This document shows, piece after piece, positions 1-9,572 of a stretch of 64,000 nt of DNA. The notes beneath the pieces are model-generated. The model did not search any database, had not been told where the DNA came from, and was given only the letters and a program-made list of their open reading frames with translations. Source of the DNA: Hyphomicrobiales bacterium (GTDB taxonomy: Bacteria; Pseudomonadota; Alphaproteobacteria; Rhizobiales; JAJFHR01); NCBI GenBank assembly GCA_021775475.1, contig JAJFHS010000042.1, forward strand, positions 62,001 through 126,000, written 5' to 3'. The position numbers and the translations under genes were made by a program. Within the stretch, counting starts at the first letter, position 1. Each line of letters opens with the position of its first letter.

Positions 1-2
1 CA

Positions 3-860
3 TCATTTTTCCAGTGCCTGTGAAAGGCTTAAAGCTCGCGTATAGATTTTACGCCGGGCAATACCGGTGACTGCCGCAACTTGGGCTACCGCCTCTTTCA
101 GGCTTGTTGATTGCAGGTGTTCAAGAATAAGGGCATCAACCTCACCGGCTTCAAAAACTTTTTCTGTTGGTGGCTCAATAATCACGACAATCTCCCCTTT
201 GACGCGGGCGACTTCGTCGAATTTCTCAATCAACTGGTCAATCGATCCCCGGCTGACTTCCTCGTAAAGCTTGGTCATCTCGCGCGCCACAACACCGCGG
301 CGCGGGCCCAATACGTCAAGGACATCGCGCAGCATTTTAATCAGGCGCGGACCGGTTTCCAGAAACACCAGTGTCGAATTAATCCCTGACACTTCGCTTA
401 AAACCTGGCGGCGGGCGTGAGTTTTGGCGGGAAGAAAGCCTAAAAACAAAAACCGGTCACTTGGCAGCCCGGCAATGCTCAAAGCAGCTATTGGAGAAGA
501 CGGTCCGGGAACGCTTAATATATTAATTCCAAGATCAGCCGCCTCGCGCACCAGTTTAAAGCCCGGGTCCGATATCAAAGGTGTTCCGGCATCTGATATC
601 AGAGCAATGGCTGCACCCGATTTGAGTTTTTCAAGCACCTGCGGCCGCACCCGGGCGGCGTTGTGGTCGTGATAGGCAATACTATTGGTGGAAATCTCAT
701 AATGCGATAATAATTTTGCGCTCACACGCGTGTCTTCACACAAAATCAGATCAGCTGATTTCAGCACCTCGACCGCACGATAGGTAATATCCGCCAGATT
801 GCCGATGGGTGTTGCCGTTACATATAATCCCGGCTGTAGAGGTTTTGCTGGCTTTGACAT
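3..860 (-). CDS. rsmI: 16S rRNA (cytidine(1402)-2'-O)-methyltransferase RsmI
   Basis: SAM-dependent methyltransferase that 2'-O-methylates C1402 in the decoding centre of 16S rRNA. The 285-residue protein has the usual family length and its N-terminal signature TPIGNL (residues 17-22) and SDAGTPLISDPG (89-100), followed by a VPGPSS loop. The ATG at 860 has a good ribosome binding site (AAGGTG). The TGA stop overlaps ATG codons at the very left edge (ATGA type), so a further minus-strand gene probably starts there, most likely yraN, but only its first codons are inside the window. It is divergent from the LppC-like gene. Confidence 0.95.
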   Translation of the reverse strand: MSKPAKPLQPGLYVTATPIGNLADITYRAVEVLKSADLILCEDTRVSAKLLSHYEISTNSIAYHDHNAARVRPQVLEKLKSGAAIALISDAGTPLISDPGFKLVREAADLGINILSVPGPSSPIAALSIAGLPSDRFLFLGFLPAKTHARRQVLSEVSGINSTLVFLETGPRLIKMLRDVLDVLGPRRGVVAREMTKLYEEVSRGSIDQLIEKFDEVARVKGEIVVIIEPPTEKVFEAGEVDALILEHLQSTSLKEAVAQVAAVTGIARRKIYTRALSLSQALEK

Positions 861-999
861 TATTCACCTTAACGCATCGACAGGAACAATGTTGTCCTAT
901 ACAATTGTGCAAGTTCAGGTATTATTACGATAATCTGTTGTGAACAGGAAAGCAGATAATCAGGGTAAAGCCTTTGGGGGTCAACGGCGCCATACTTTA

Positions 1000-1017
1000 T
1001 TCGTGTTTAAACACGAA
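1000..1017. promoter_or_regulatory. 18-bp perfect palindrome, candidate operator
   Basis: TTCGTGTTTAAACACGAA is a perfect 18-bp palindrome in the rsmI/lppC divergent spacer, centred about 35 bp before the ATG at 1043. Size and symmetry fit a dimeric regulator site. No known regulator is assigned. Confidence 0.35.
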
Positions 1018-1042
1018 ATAGACATGTTGTCAGAGCATCAAT

Positions 1043-2251
1043 ATGCCAATGTTCGATAAAGGAAAATCAGTGAAAGCCCTTAAAATTTTTACGGGGATAG
1101 TGCTGGCCCTTGGGCTGACAGCATGCGGGGGAAATTTTGGCTCGAGATCGCTTTTCGGTGACAGCGAGACAACGCCGCAAAAACCTGTTGTAAATTCACA
1201 AAATGCTGCCCGGGTGGCCTTGCTGGTTCCCTTGACCGGCCCTGGCAAGATCAGCGAAATCGGGGCGGGGTTGAAACAGGCTGGTGAACTGGCGATTTTT
1301 GATGCTGGCGGTGCCGAAGTTGTTCTTATTCCGTTTGATACCAAAGGCACACCGGAAGGTGCACGCGCTGCTGCCCAACAAGCTGTGCAGGAAGGTGCCG
1401 AGATTATTCTGGGACCATTGTTATCAGCCAATGTCGGACCGGTAGCCCAACAGGCAAGAGCCAGCAACATACCAGTTCTGGCTTTTTCCTCAGACCGCAG
1501 AGTGGCTGGAAACGGCGTTTACCTGCTGAGCTTTCTGCCGACCCAGGAGATTGCCCGCGTGGTCAATTATTCAGCCGGCAAGGGCGCGCAAGGTTTTGCC
1601 AGCCTCATTCCCCAATCACCTTATGGCACTTTGGTAAACGCAGCATTCGATCAGGCGGTAACGGCACGTGGCGGCAAAGTCCTGTCAGTGGAGCAATATG
1701 CCCGCAACTCAAAAAGTGCGGCGAAAAACATTGCAAGACTGGCCACATTTGCCAAGTCCAACCGCAGTGGCGTTGAAGCTATTTTTCTGCCTGAAGGCGG
1801 CCCCCTGTTATATGACATGGCGGCAATGCTGGAAAAAAGAGGTATCGACAAGGAAAAAATACGCCTGCTTGGCACCGGCCTGTGGGATGAGCCCGGCCTG
1901 TCGGCGATAAGAGCCCTTAATGGCGGCTGGTATGCTTCTCCCGATCCGATTGCCAAAAGCGCATTTATTGCACGTTACAAAAACGCCTATAACAAATCTC
2001 CGCTGAGAATAGCCAGTCTCGCCTATGATGGCGTCAGTCTTGCTTCCGTATTGGCCGCATCCGAAAAAGGCCAGCGTTACACCGCCGGTCAATTGACCAA
2101 TCCTGATGGTTTCGATGGCGTTGACGGTCTGTTCCGTCTTTTACGCAACGGCACCAACGAACGCGCTCTGGCAGTGTTGGAACTGCGCCCGGGTGGCGCC
2201 AAGGTCGTAAGCCCGGCCCCGCGCCGGTTTAACACACCACCTTCAGGTTGA
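1043..2251 (+). CDS. LppC/LpoA-like penicillin-binding protein activator lipoprotein
   Basis: Predicted outer-membrane-anchored lipoprotein of the LppC family, related to periplasmic type-I binding proteins. LpoA in gammaproteobacteria activates PBP1A; the same role here is inferred from the family. A hydrophobic signal segment ends in the lipobox LTAC with the lipidated cysteine at residue 28. After it comes a binding-protein-like fold beginning with VALLVPLTG, and the whole is 402 aa. The ATG at 1043 has no clear ribosome binding site. A GTG at 1070 follows AAAGGA at ideal spacing and would place the signal peptide exactly at the N-terminus, so 1070 may be the true start. It ends 2 bp from the convergent hemW. 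Confidence 0.8.
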   Translation: MPMFDKGKSVKALKIFTGIVLALGLTACGGNFGSRSLFGDSETTPQKPVVNSQNAARVALLVPLTGPGKISEIGAGLKQAGELAIFDAGGAEVVLIPFDTKGTPEGARAAAQQAVQEGAEIILGPLLSANVGPVAQQARASNIPVLAFSSDRRVAGNGVYLLSFLPTQEIARVVNYSAGKGAQGFASLIPQSPYGTLVNAAFDQAVTARGGKVLSVEQYARNSKSAAKNIARLATFAKSNRSGVEAIFLPEGGPLLYDMAAMLEKRGIDKEKIRLLGTGLWDEPGLSAIRALNGGWYASPDPIAKSAFIARYKNAYNKSPLRIASLAYDGVSLASVLAASEKGQRYTAGQLTNPDGFDGVDGLFRLLRNGTNERALAVLELRPGGAKVVSPAPRRFNTPPSG

Positions 2252-2253
2252 TC

Positions 2254-3417
2254 CTACTGAGCCAGCCGTTCAATGATGCTGTTCAAGACGCGTTTGCCTT
2301 TGGGGGTTGCCCGCAGGCGATGGCTGTCGAAGAGTTCAATAAAGCCCTTCTCAGCCAGAAATGACACAGCTTCGTCATCAAGCGATTTTTTGGCAATAGC
2401 TGCATATCGGTTGAGGTCAATACCTTCTTCCAGCCGCAGCCCCATGAGCAGGAATTCTTGCCCCTGTTCCGCATTTCCCAATATTTCCTGCGCGGCGATG
2501 CCATGGCCGTTTGTTGCCACTTCTGTCAGCCACTTATTGGGGTCAAGATGATGGTGCAGGGCGGTTTTTTTGTTTCCCACTGTCAGGCGGGAATGGGCAC
2601 CGGGGCCGATACCGGCATAGTCACGATAGCGCCAATAGGTGAGATTATGCAGCGATTGGGCACCATTGCCAGCATGGTTTGAAATCTCGTAATTGTTCAA
2701 TCCGGCAGCCTCGGTGAGTTCCTGAGTAACATCGTACAGAGCAATAGCCAGATCATCATCGGGAATAGTCAGTTTGCCGCGGGCGTAAAGATCATAAAAC
2801 GCGGTTTTTGGCTCGATGGTGAGTTGATATAATGACATGTGGTCGTCAGCATAGTCTATCGCCCGGGCCAGTTCGTCGCGCCATTGTGTCACTGTCTGGT
2901 GCGGACGGGCATAGATCAGATCAAACGATACGCGGGCGAAGGTCCGCTGCGCCAGTTTAAAAGCAACGAGTGCTTCATCCACTGAATGCATACGCCCCAG
3001 AGCTTTTAAATCCGCATCATTCATTGCCTGAATACCTACCGACAGCCGATTGACACCGGCAGCCCGATACCCGGCAAAGCTTTTGGCTTCAACGCTTGTG
3101 GGATTGGCTTCAAGTGTAATTTCAGCACCGTCTGTAATGCCCCAGTGTTGCGAAATCTGGTGCAGGATATCGCCCACCAGTGCAGCTGACATTAAAGACG
3201 GCGTGCCACCGCCAAAAAAGATGCTTGTTACTTTCTTGCGCCCCGACAGATCTGCCATATGGGCAATTTCGCGGGTGTAGGCAGCTTTGAAGCGAGCCTC
3301 ATCAATTTGCGCGCGGGCAACGTGGGAATTAAAATCGCAATAGGGGCATTTGGCCAGACAGTACGGCCAGTGCACATAGATGCCAAAAAGGTCTTTACTG
3401 TCTGCCGCCATCATCAT
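2254..3417 (-). CDS. hemW: Radical SAM heme chaperone HemW
   Basis: Heme chaperone of the radical SAM family, formerly called oxygen-independent coproporphyrinogen III oxidase-like. The [4Fe-4S] cysteines are C20, C24 and C27 in YCLAKCPYC. The usual HemW motifs GGGTPS and a C-terminal [11 protein letters not shown] follow. Genuine HemN needs a second N-terminal region not seen here, so HemW is the better call. The 387 aa length is normal. The start lies inside the end of rdgB (23-bp overlap), implying translational coupling. Three Met codons in a row (3417, 3414, 3411) leave the exact start open. Confidence 0.93.
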   Translation of the reverse strand: MMMAADSKDLFGIYVHWPYCLAKCPYCDFNSHVARAQIDEARFKAAYTREIAHMADLSGRKKVTSIFFGGGTPSLMSAALVGDILHQISQHWGITDGAEITLEANPTSVEAKSFAGYRAAGVNRLSVGIQAMNDADLKALGRMHSVDEALVAFKLAQRTFARVSFDLIYARPHQTVTQWRDELARAIDYADDHMSLYQLTIEPKTAFYDLYARGKLTIPDDDLAIALYDVTQELTEAAGLNNYEISNHAGNGAQSLHNLTYWRYRDYAGIGPGAHSRLTVGNKKTALHHHLDPNKWLTEVATNGHGIAAQEILGNAEQGQEFLLMGLRLEEGIDLNRYAAIAKKSLDDEAVSFLAEKGFIELFDSHRLRATPKGKRVLNSIIERLAQ

Positions 3418-4027
3418 TCCGGGTGGTTAAATGCTCCAGCATTTTGTTGAAGGCATCGGCACGGTGGGAAATGGCATGCTTTTCCTGCGGGTCCATTTCG
3501 CCAAACGTAATGTCATGACCATCTGCCTGAAACACCGGGTCATAGCCAAAACCATGTGTGCCGTGCGGTGGCCACACAATCGTACCTTCAACTTTTCCCT
3601 CAAAAACCTGAGTTTGACCATCGGGCCAGGCTAGCGAGAGAACGCAGATAAATGCAGCGCGGCGGTCTTTGTCTTCCACAGCACCGCGCGCCTGCAAAGC
3701 GTCGTTAACTTTTTTCATCGCCACGGTGAAATCTTTATCCGGCCCGGCCCAGCGTGCTGAATAAATTCCCGGCTCACCATCCAGTGCCTCGACCGCCAGT
3801 CCACTATCATCAGCCAGCGCCAGCAGGCCCGAAGTTTTAGCACTGCTACGTGATTTAATCAGGGAATTTTCAACGAACGTTGCCCCGGTCTCGTCCGGTT
3901 CCGGCAGTCCGAGTTCAGCGGCACTAACAACGTCAAGTTTGAACGGGCGCAACAGATCAGCAAACTCGCGCACCTTGCCGGCATTGTGGCTGGCCACCAC
4001 CAGCTTTGATTCCGGCAGGAGTTTCAT
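3395..4027 (-). CDS. rdgB: XTP/dITP diphosphatase RdgB (HAM1 family)
   Basis: House-cleaning nucleotide pyrophosphatase that hydrolyses dITP, dXTP and ITP to monophosphates and keeps deaminated purines out of DNA and RNA. The 210 aa protein shows SHNAGK (13-18), DDSGL (73-77) with the metal and catalytic acids, FGYDPVF and the C-terminal SHRADAF. It lies between rph (2 bp away) and hemW (overlapping), so the three are probably cotranscribed. The rph-rdgB-hemW order is common in alphaproteobacteria. Confidence 0.95.
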   Translation of the reverse strand: MKLLPESKLVVASHNAGKVREFADLLRPFKLDVVSAAELGLPEPDETGATFVENSLIKSRSSAKTSGLLALADDSGLAVEALDGEPGIYSARWAGPDKDFTVAMKKVNDALQARGAVEDKDRRAAFICVLSLAWPDGQTQVFEGKVEGTIVWPPHGTHGFGYDPVFQADGHDITFGEMDPQEKHAISHRADAFNKMLEHLTTRNDDGGRQ

Positions 4028-4029
4028 TT

Positions 4030-4743
4030 TCAGCTTACGGCTATCTTTTGTAAATCAAGCAATTCACCAATACCTTTTTTGGCCAGGCCTAAAAGTTTGA
4101 TCAATTCTTCTTCGCTGAACGGCTTGCCCTCAGCCGTGCCCTGAATTTCAACAATTCCGCCAGAGCCGGTGATGACAAAATTAGCGTCCGTTTCAGCCAC
4201 CGAATCTTCGTCATAATCGAGATCAGCCACCGGCTCACCATTGTAAATGCCGCACGAGATTGCAGCAATCTGATCGAGCAGCACCGGCTGGGTAATCATA
4301 TCGCGAGCCTTCATCCAGGCAACACAATCATGCAAAGCTACCCACGCACCGGTAATAGCAGCCGTTCTGGTGCCGCCATCGGCCTGAATAACATCGCAAT
4401 CTATTGAAATCTGGCGCTCGCCAAGTGCTTTCATGTCTACTACTGCGCGTAAGCTGCGGCCAATGAGGCGTTGGATTTCCTGGGTACGGCCCGATTGCTT
4501 GCCACCTGTTGCTTCGCGGCGCATACGGCTGGAGGTAGAGCGCGGCAACATACCGTATTCAGCTGTCACCCATCCTTTGCCACCACCACGCAACCATGGC
4601 GGCACGCGTTCTTCTAAGCTGGCGGTGCACAGAACGTGGGTATCGCCACATTTGATCAGGCAAGAGCCTTCCGCATGTTTTGAAAATCCGCGCTCCAGTG
4701 ATATTGATCTGATTTCGTCCGCCTGCCGGTTTGATGGCCGCAT
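4030..4743 (-). CDS. rph: Ribonuclease PH
   Basis: Phosphate-dependent 3'-5' exoribonuclease that trims tRNA 3' ends. The frame is open far upstream, but the family begins with MRPSNR, so I place the start at 4743 (237 aa, the normal length). An ATG two codons upstream (4749) is also possible, because AAGAAGGG sits between the usual distances of both. Conserved blocks are [16 protein letters not shown] and [18 protein letters not shown], the phosphate/RNA binding face of the hexamer. It is divergent from hrcA, an arrangement seen widely in alphaproteobacteria. Confidence 0.95.
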   Translation of the reverse strand: MRPSNRQADEIRSISLERGFSKHAEGSCLIKCGDTHVLCTASLEERVPPWLRGGGKGWVTAEYGMLPRSTSSRMRREATGGKQSGRTQEIQRLIGRSLRAVVDMKALGERQISIDCDVIQADGGTRTAAITGAWVALHDCVAWMKARDMITQPVLLDQIAAISCGIYNGEPVADLDYDEDSVAETDANFVITGSGGIVEIQGTAEGKPFSEEELIKLLGLAKKGIGELLDLQKIAVS

Positions 4744-4817
4744 CTGCATAAGCCCTTCTTTGCTGTTTTTGTGTAATAGTGATGACAAATTTCTACAGTG
4801 CTTATACATCAGGAGAA

Positions 4818-4862
4818 ATGAGAAACAACAACCGATTTGACGCGCGCCACCGGCAGCGATAA
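4818..4862 (+). CDS. Possible 14-residue leader peptide before hrcA
   Basis: A mini-ORF of 14 codons plus TAA begins at an ATG with a strong AGGAG site 4 nt upstream. It encodes [14 protein letters not shown], with five arginines. It ends 31 bp before the hrcA ATG and lies wholly in the rph/hrcA spacer. Whether it is translated is unknown. It is recorded because its ribosome binding site is better than that of most genes here. Confidence 0.3.
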   Translation: MRNNNRFDARHRQR

Positions 4863-4863
4863 T
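4837..4863 (+). promoter_or_regulatory. Weak candidate sigma-70-type promoter for hrcA
   Basis: TTGACG at 4837-4842 and GATAAT at 4858-4863 are separated by 15 bp, shorter than the preferred 17. If used, transcription would start about 25 bp before the hrcA ATG. It overlaps the mini-ORF, and the two would not be used together. Low confidence. Confidence 0.25.
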
Positions 4864-4893
4864 TTGAATGGTGGACATTTGAACAGGAACAAA

Positions 4894-5958
4894 ATGAAAA
4901 ATCGACTTTCCGGACTGGCCCAGCTTGACCAGCGAACGCGGGAAATTTTCAGGCAACTGGTGGAAAATTACCTCGAGACCGGAGAACCTGTGGGCTCGCG
5001 ATATTTGAGCCAGGCCATGCCCGTGTCGCTGTCTCCGGCCTCGGTGCGCAATGTCATGAGTGATCTGGAAACTGCCGGGCTTATTTTTGCGCCCCATATT
5101 TCTGCTGGACGCCTGCCAACCGAGCTCGGATTGCGCATGTTTGTTGATGGCCTTTTGCAAATTGGCGATTTGACGTCAGATGATCGCAACCAGATTGAAG
5201 CCCAGATTGCCGCTTCCAACGTTGAGCGCAATGTAGAAGATGTTCTCACTGACGCAGGCTCTCTTCTGTCGGGTTTAAGCCATTGTGCCGGTGTGGTTTT
5301 AACGTCAAAATCCAATGTTCGGCTCAAACATCTTGAGTTTGTACCGCTTGACCCCCAAAGAGCCATGGTCATTTTGGTCGGTGATGATGGCAGTGTTGAA
5401 AATCGCATTATCAAAGTACCGGCAGGCATGCCGCCTTCATCGTTTGTTGAGGCCACCAATTACATCAATTCGCGCATTGCCGGTAAAAATATAACCCAAT
5501 TGACCACCGCCGTTCAAACCGAACTCGAAACCCAGAAAAATATCCTCGACGACCTCACCACCCGCGTGGTCGAAGCGGGTCTGGCGACCTGGAGCGGGCA
5601 AAGCGAAGCTGACAATAAAACATTGATTGTGCGCGGCCGCTCCAACCTGCTGGAAGACGATGCCGCCATGGAAGATCTTGAACGCATAAGAGTGCTGTTT
5701 GATGATTTTGAAAAAAAGAAAGACCTGATCCAGCTTTTAGGGTTAGCCGAGAGCGGTGATGGCGTGCGTATCTTCATTGGTTCAGAGAATAATCTGTTTT
5801 CATTGTCAGGATCATCCCTGGTGGTGTCGCCCTATCGTGATAAATCGCAGAATATTATCGGTGTTTTGGGGGTAATTGGTCCCACAAGGCTAAATTATGC
5901 TCGCATTATTCCCATGGTCGATTATACAGCACAGGTTGTTGGACGTATTTTGACTTGA
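4894..5958 (+). CDS. hrcA: Heat-inducible transcription repressor HrcA
   Basis: Repressor that binds CIRCE operators and needs GroEL to fold, so its activity reports free chaperone. The 354 aa product has the N-terminal winged helix (LDQRTREIF, then VGSRYLSQ and [12 protein letters not shown]) followed by a GAF-like dimerisation domain with FGVIGPTR-type ending ([15 protein letters not shown]). I chose the ATG at 4894, preceded by CAGGAAC, because conserved sequence begins there; the frame extends to 4837 without support. grpE follows after 68 bp as in other alphaproteobacteria. I saw no CIRCE inverted repeat before hrcA, grpE or dnaK, so its targets (usually groESL) lie elsewhere. Confidence 0.95.
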   Translation: MKNRLSGLAQLDQRTREIFRQLVENYLETGEPVGSRYLSQAMPVSLSPASVRNVMSDLETAGLIFAPHISAGRLPTELGLRMFVDGLLQIGDLTSDDRNQIEAQIAASNVERNVEDVLTDAGSLLSGLSHCAGVVLTSKSNVRLKHLEFVPLDPQRAMVILVGDDGSVENRIIKVPAGMPPSSFVEATNYINSRIAGKNITQLTTAVQTELETQKNILDDLTTRVVEAGLATWSGQSEADNKTLIVRGRSNLLEDDAAMEDLERIRVLFDDFEKKKDLIQLLGLAESGDGVRIFIGSENNLFSLSGSSLVVSPYRDKSQNIIGVLGVIGPTRLNYARIIPMVDYTAQVVGRILT

Positions 5959-6026
5959 TTTTTTGCAATCAAGACCAGATATCCAAGACTGGATTTTAAT
6001 TAACCTGCCAAGTTGAGCCCAATCAG

Positions 6027-6752
6027 ATGATGAGTGAAGACAGAAAAGACGAAAACCAGCACCCCGAAGCAACCAATGCTCCCAGTCGTGACGCCGAAGC
6101 CCGGATTGATGCGCAGGCCAAAGCCGGCCAGTCGGAAAAAAGCCTGTATGATCAGGCTGATGAGTTTCTGGCCCTGAGTGAGGAAAATCAGGACCTGAAA
6201 AACCGGCTGTTGCTGCTGGCCGCTGATATGGAAAACCTGCGCCGCCGCACCGAGCGTGAAAAACAGGATTCGGCCAAATACGCCATCTCGAATTTTGCCC
6301 GTGATGTCCTGACCATCGGCGATAGCCTCACCCGCGCTTTGCAGGCGATACCGGCGGAGGCGCGCGAAACCGCCGACGAAACCCTCAAAAGCCTGCTTGA
6401 CGGTGTTGAGATGACCGAGCGCGAAATGATTAATGTGCTGTCACGCCATGGCGTCAAGATTGATGAGCCTCAGGGCGCAAAGTTTGACCCCAATCTCCAT
6501 CAGGCGATTTTTGAGGTCGAGGATCCAGAACTGCCAGCAGGAACAGTGACAGAAGTTGTGCAATCAGGTTATGTCATTGGCGATCGCGTATTGCGCCCGG
6601 CTATGGTCGGCGTTTCCAAAGGCGGCCCCAAAGCCCCAAAGCCGGTAGCTTTTGATGAGCCTGAAGTGGGAACACGGTCCGAACCCACCAGTGAACCATC
6701 GGTTAACAGCGATCCCGCCGACATGGGGAAAAACTTCGACCGCAGCGCTTGA
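6027..6752 (+). CDS. grpE: Nucleotide exchange factor GrpE
   Basis: Exchange factor that releases ADP from DnaK and completes the chaperone cycle. The 241 aa protein has a charged, disordered N-terminus, a long coiled coil (around residues 50-110, including [12 protein letters not shown]) and the C-terminal beta domain with VEMTEREM and [10 protein letters not shown] further hydrophilic, Ser/Pro-rich C-terminal tail of about 40 residues follows VGVSKGGP. Two ATGs in a row (6027, 6030) leave the start ambiguous. It is probably in one operon with hrcA and is convergent with the alkB-like gene 8 bp away. Confidence 0.95.
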   Translation: MMSEDRKDENQHPEATNAPSRDAEARIDAQAKAGQSEKSLYDQADEFLALSEENQDLKNRLLLLAADMENLRRRTEREKQDSAKYAISNFARDVLTIGDSLTRALQAIPAEARETADETLKSLLDGVEMTEREMINVLSRHGVKIDEPQGAKFDPNLHQAIFEVEDPELPAGTVTEVVQSGYVIGDRVLRPAMVGVSKGGPKAPKPVAFDEPEVGTRSEPTSEPSVNSDPADMGKNFDRSA

Positions 6753-6760
6753 AGACAAGG

Positions 6761-7402
6761 TTACAGATTAACCCGGCGCAAGGTGAGGTTTATTCTGCCG
6801 CCTTCTCGCAACAGGGTCGATGAATTGGTAATAATGCGGTCGATGCCGTGATAGTTGAGCCTTGCGTCACCGCCAAAGGTGACGGCATCGCCCGAATTGA
6901 GCTTTATCGAGCGCGTTGGATCGCTTCGGTTTTTACCTCCCATGCGAAATACGGCGGTATCACCCAGCGAGATTGATACAACGGGCGCGTCCAAATCGTG
7001 CTCATCTTGATCGCGATGCAGTCCCATCTTCGGCTTTTCACCGCGATATAGATTAATCAGGCAACATTCCGGTAGTTTGTCATACCCCGTCAGATCCTGC
7101 CACACTGACAAAAGCACTCCCGGCATGGGGGGCCACGGGTTTTCGGTTGCCGGATGAAAATTTTGATAACGATAACCGTTGCGTTTGTCGCAAACCCAGC
7201 CCAACGGTCCAGCCGAAGTCATTTCAACCGAGAATGGCTTCCCAGTGCGCGGCATTTGTGGCCGGAAAAATGGCGCTTTTTGAACGATTTGTCGCAGGCA
7301 GTCCACCAGCTCTTCCTGCGCTTTTCTATCAAGATAGCCAGTGTGAAAATCAAAGCCGTGTATGTTCATTATTCCGTCATTTGCAGGTTGAAAAAGAATC
7401 AT
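6761..7402 (-). CDS. alkB: Alpha-ketoglutarate-dependent dioxygenase AlkB
   Basis: Fe(II)/2-oxoglutarate dioxygenase that repairs 1-methyladenine and 3-methylcytosine by oxidative demethylation. The 213 aa protein carries the HxD...H iron triad as H129, D131 and H185 (in LHRDQDEHD and NYHGIDR) and the oxoglutarate-binding arginine region RINLTLRR at 203-210. The GYRY loop near 76-79 fits the nucleotide-recognition lid. An internal ATG at 7369 has a better ribosome binding site (CGGA) and is a realistic alternative start. It sits alone between grpE and dnaK on the opposite strand, so its promoter region abuts the dnaK heat-shock promoter. Confidence 0.9.
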   Translation of the reverse strand: MILFQPANDGIMNIHGFDFHTGYLDRKAQEELVDCLRQIVQKAPFFRPQMPRTGKPFSVEMTSAGPLGWVCDKRNGYRYQNFHPATENPWPPMPGVLLSVWQDLTGYDKLPECCLINLYRGEKPKMGLHRDQDEHDLDAPVVSISLGDTAVFRMGGKNRSDPTRSIKLNSGDAVTFGGDARLNYHGIDRIITNSSTLLREGGRINLTLRRVNL

Positions 7403-7424
7403 GTGACATTTTTATCGTAGCACG

Positions 7425-7453
7425 CTTGCGAACGTGAGCCAGCTTGCCTATAT
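7425..7453 (+). promoter_or_regulatory. Sigma-32-type heat-shock promoter of dnaK
   Basis: CTTGCG at 7425-7430 and CCTATAT at 7447-7453, with 18 nt between CTTG and CC, match the alphaproteobacterial RpoH pattern CTTG-N17/18-CYTATnT. Transcription would start near 7460, giving a leader of about 125 nt before the dnaK ATG. Confidence 0.65.
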
Positions 7454-7499
7454 AGGCTGTGAATATCGGATTTTGAAAATTGATTCGTGGAGACAGGCT

Positions 7500-7557
7500 G
7501 TATCCCACGGAAAAACCCAGTGGATACTGTTAAGTGCTTGACTAAAGGCTTAAGCCT
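7500..7557 (+). promoter_or_regulatory. Structured dnaK mRNA leader
   Basis: Two symmetric elements lie in the predicted leader. GTATCCCAC (7500-7508) can pair with GTGGATAC (7520-7527), with one bulged C. AGGCTTAAGCCT (7546-7557) is a perfect 12-bp palindrome ending 28 nt before the ATG. They may affect mRNA stability or temperature-dependent translation; this is inference. Confidence 0.3.
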
Positions 7558-7584
7558 GTCGGCCCTATGATTAAAGGTAAACGT

Positions 7585-9510
7585 ATGTCTAAAGTAATTG
7601 GAATTGACCTCGGCACCACCAACTCTTGCGTCGCGGTTATGGATGGCTCAAAGCCAAAAGTTATTGAAAATTCAGAAGGTGCACGCACCACACCTTCTAT
7701 TGTTGCTTTCACAGAAGATGGCGAGCGGCTGGTTGGACAATCGGCAAAACGTCAGGCTGTCACCAATCCTGAAAACACCCTGTTTGCAATCAAACGGTTG
7801 ATCGGGCGCACATTTGATGATCCCGCCACCAAAAAAGATATCAAAATGGTGCCTTTTAAGATTATCAAGGCAGACGGCGGAGCCGCCTGGGTAGAAGCCC
7901 ATGGCGAAAAATACTCTCCTTCGCAGGTTTCCGGCTTCATTTTGCAGAAAATGAAAGAAACCGCTGAAGCCTTTATCGGCAGCGATGTTACTCAAGCCGT
8001 CATCACGGTTCCGGCCTACTTCAATGATGCCCAGCGTCAGGCCACCAAAGATGCCGGTAAAATTGCCGGTCTTGAGGTTCTGCGTATCATCAATGAACCA
8101 ACAGCTGCTGCACTGGCTTACGGCCTCGACAAAAAAGACGGCTCCACCATTGCTGTATTCGACCTTGGTGGTGGTACATTTGATGTCTCAATTCTTGAAA
8201 TTGGCGATGGCGTCTTTGAAGTTAAATCAACCAATGGCGATACATTCCTCGGCGGTGAAGATTTTGACTTGTTGCTGGTCGAATATTTTGCTGATGAGTT
8301 CAAAAAGGAAAGCGGCATTGACCTGCGTAGCGATAAACTGGCCCTGCAGCGTTTGAAAGAAGCAGCTGAAAAAGCCAAGATTGAACTTTCAGCCGCCCAG
8401 CAGACAGAAGTCAACCTGCCGTTTATTACCGCTGACAGCTCCGGTCCGAAGCATTTGACCATGAAGCTCACCCGCGCCAAGCTTGAAAGCCTGGTTGGCG
8501 ATCTGATTGAACGCACCATCAAGCCGTGCAAGGCGGCCCTGAAAGATGCGGGCCTCAAAGCCGGTGAGATTGACGAAGTGGTTCTGGTTGGCGGCATGAC
8601 CCGCATGCCGAAAATCCGCGAAGTGGTACAAAACTTCTTCGGTAAAGAACCCAACATGAGTGTTAACCCTGACGAAGTGGTGGCCATGGGTGCCGCTATT
8701 CAGGCCGGTGTGTTGCAAGGTGATGTTAAAGACGTGCTGTTGCTTGATGTAACTCCGTTGTCTTTGGGCATCGAAACTCTTGGCGGTGTGTTCTCAAGGC
8801 TTATCGAGCGCAACACCACAATCCCGACCAAGAAATCCCAGATATTCTCGACCGCCGAAGATAACCAGAGCGCGGTTACCATCCGGGTTTTCCAGGGTGA
8901 GCGTGAAATGGCAGCTGACAACAAACTGTTAGGTCAGTTTGACCTCACCGGTTTCCCACCGGCACCACGTGGCATGCCGCAAATTGAAGTGTCGTTTGAT
9001 ATTGATGCCAATGGTATTGTCAATGTTGGTGCTTCCGACAAGGCAACCGGCAAGGAACAGACCATCCGCATTCAGGCCTCAGGCGGTCTTTCAGATGCCG
9101 ATATTGAAAAAATGGTCAAGGAAGCCGAAAGCCACGCTGAAGATGACAAAGCACGGCGAGAGATGGTTGAAGCCAAAAACCAGGGTGAAGCCTTGATTCA
9201 TTCAACTGAGAAAACCATTAAGGAACTGGGTGATAAAGCTGCTGAAGCCGACATCAGCACGATTGAAAGTGAAATTGCCTCACTTCAGACCGCTTTGGAA
9301 GGTGATGATATCGAAGCAATCAAAACCAAAACTGAAGCACTTTCCGAAGTGGCAATGAAACTCGGTGAAGCTCTTTATAAAGCCCAGCAGGAAGAAGAAG
9401 CAGCCAACAACGAAAGTGACCAAGGAGAAGCTTCGGCATCTTCTGATGATGATAATGTTGTTGATGCTGATTTCGAGGAAGTTGACGACGACGACAAGAA
9501 ATCTTCTTAA
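7585..9510 (+). CDS. dnaK: Molecular chaperone DnaK (Hsp70)
   Basis: ATP-driven chaperone that binds exposed hydrophobic peptides, working with DnaJ and GrpE. The 641 aa protein has the actin-like ATPase signature GIDLGTTNS near the N-terminus, [11 protein letters not shown], and [11 protein letters not shown], then the linker [16 protein letters not shown], the substrate-binding domain and a helical lid. It ends in an acidic tail typical of DnaK. The ATG at 7585 begins the conserved [10 protein letters not shown]; an upstream ATG at 7567 only adds a basic hexapeptide. A sigma-32-type promoter precedes it and dnaJ follows 121 bp later behind a strong hairpin. Confidence 0.98.
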   Translation: MSKVIGIDLGTTNSCVAVMDGSKPKVIENSEGARTTPSIVAFTEDGERLVGQSAKRQAVTNPENTLFAIKRLIGRTFDDPATKKDIKMVPFKIIKADGGAAWVEAHGEKYSPSQVSGFILQKMKETAEAFIGSDVTQAVITVPAYFNDAQRQATKDAGKIAGLEVLRIINEPTAAALAYGLDKKDGSTIAVFDLGGGTFDVSILEIGDGVFEVKSTNGDTFLGGEDFDLLLVEYFADEFKKESGIDLRSDKLALQRLKEAAEKAKIELSAAQQTEVNLPFITADSSGPKHLTMKLTRAKLESLVGDLIERTIKPCKAALKDAGLKAGEIDEVVLVGGMTRMPKIREVVQNFFGKEPNMSVNPDEVVAMGAAIQAGVLQGDVKDVLLLDVTPLSLGIETLGGVFSRLIERNTTIPTKKSQIFSTAEDNQSAVTIRVFQGEREMAADNKLLGQFDLTGFPPAPRGMPQIEVSFDIDANGIVNVGASDKATGKEQTIRIQASGGLSDADIEKMVKEAESHAEDDKARREMVEAKNQGEALIHSTEKTIKELGDKAAEADISTIESEIASLQTALEGDDIEAIKTKTEALSEVAMKLGEALYKAQQEEEAANNESDQGEASASSDDDNVVDADFEEVDDDDKKSS

Positions 9511-9572
9511 AAGATTGCGCTTGACCAGGCCCACTTGCTTTGGTTAAGCGGTCATTAGATAATAAGGCCTGT

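Noticed and set aside
4744-4893. CIRCE operator (TTAGCACTC-N9-GAGTGCTAA) near hrcA
   Set aside because: Only a weak partial resemblance (AGTGCTTA); the inverted arm is absent. The grpE and dnaK upstream regions also lack it.
4744-5160. N-terminal extension of the rph frame by about 139 codons
   Set aside because: It runs across the divergent hrcA start, is not conserved, and RNase PH begins at MRPSNR in this family.
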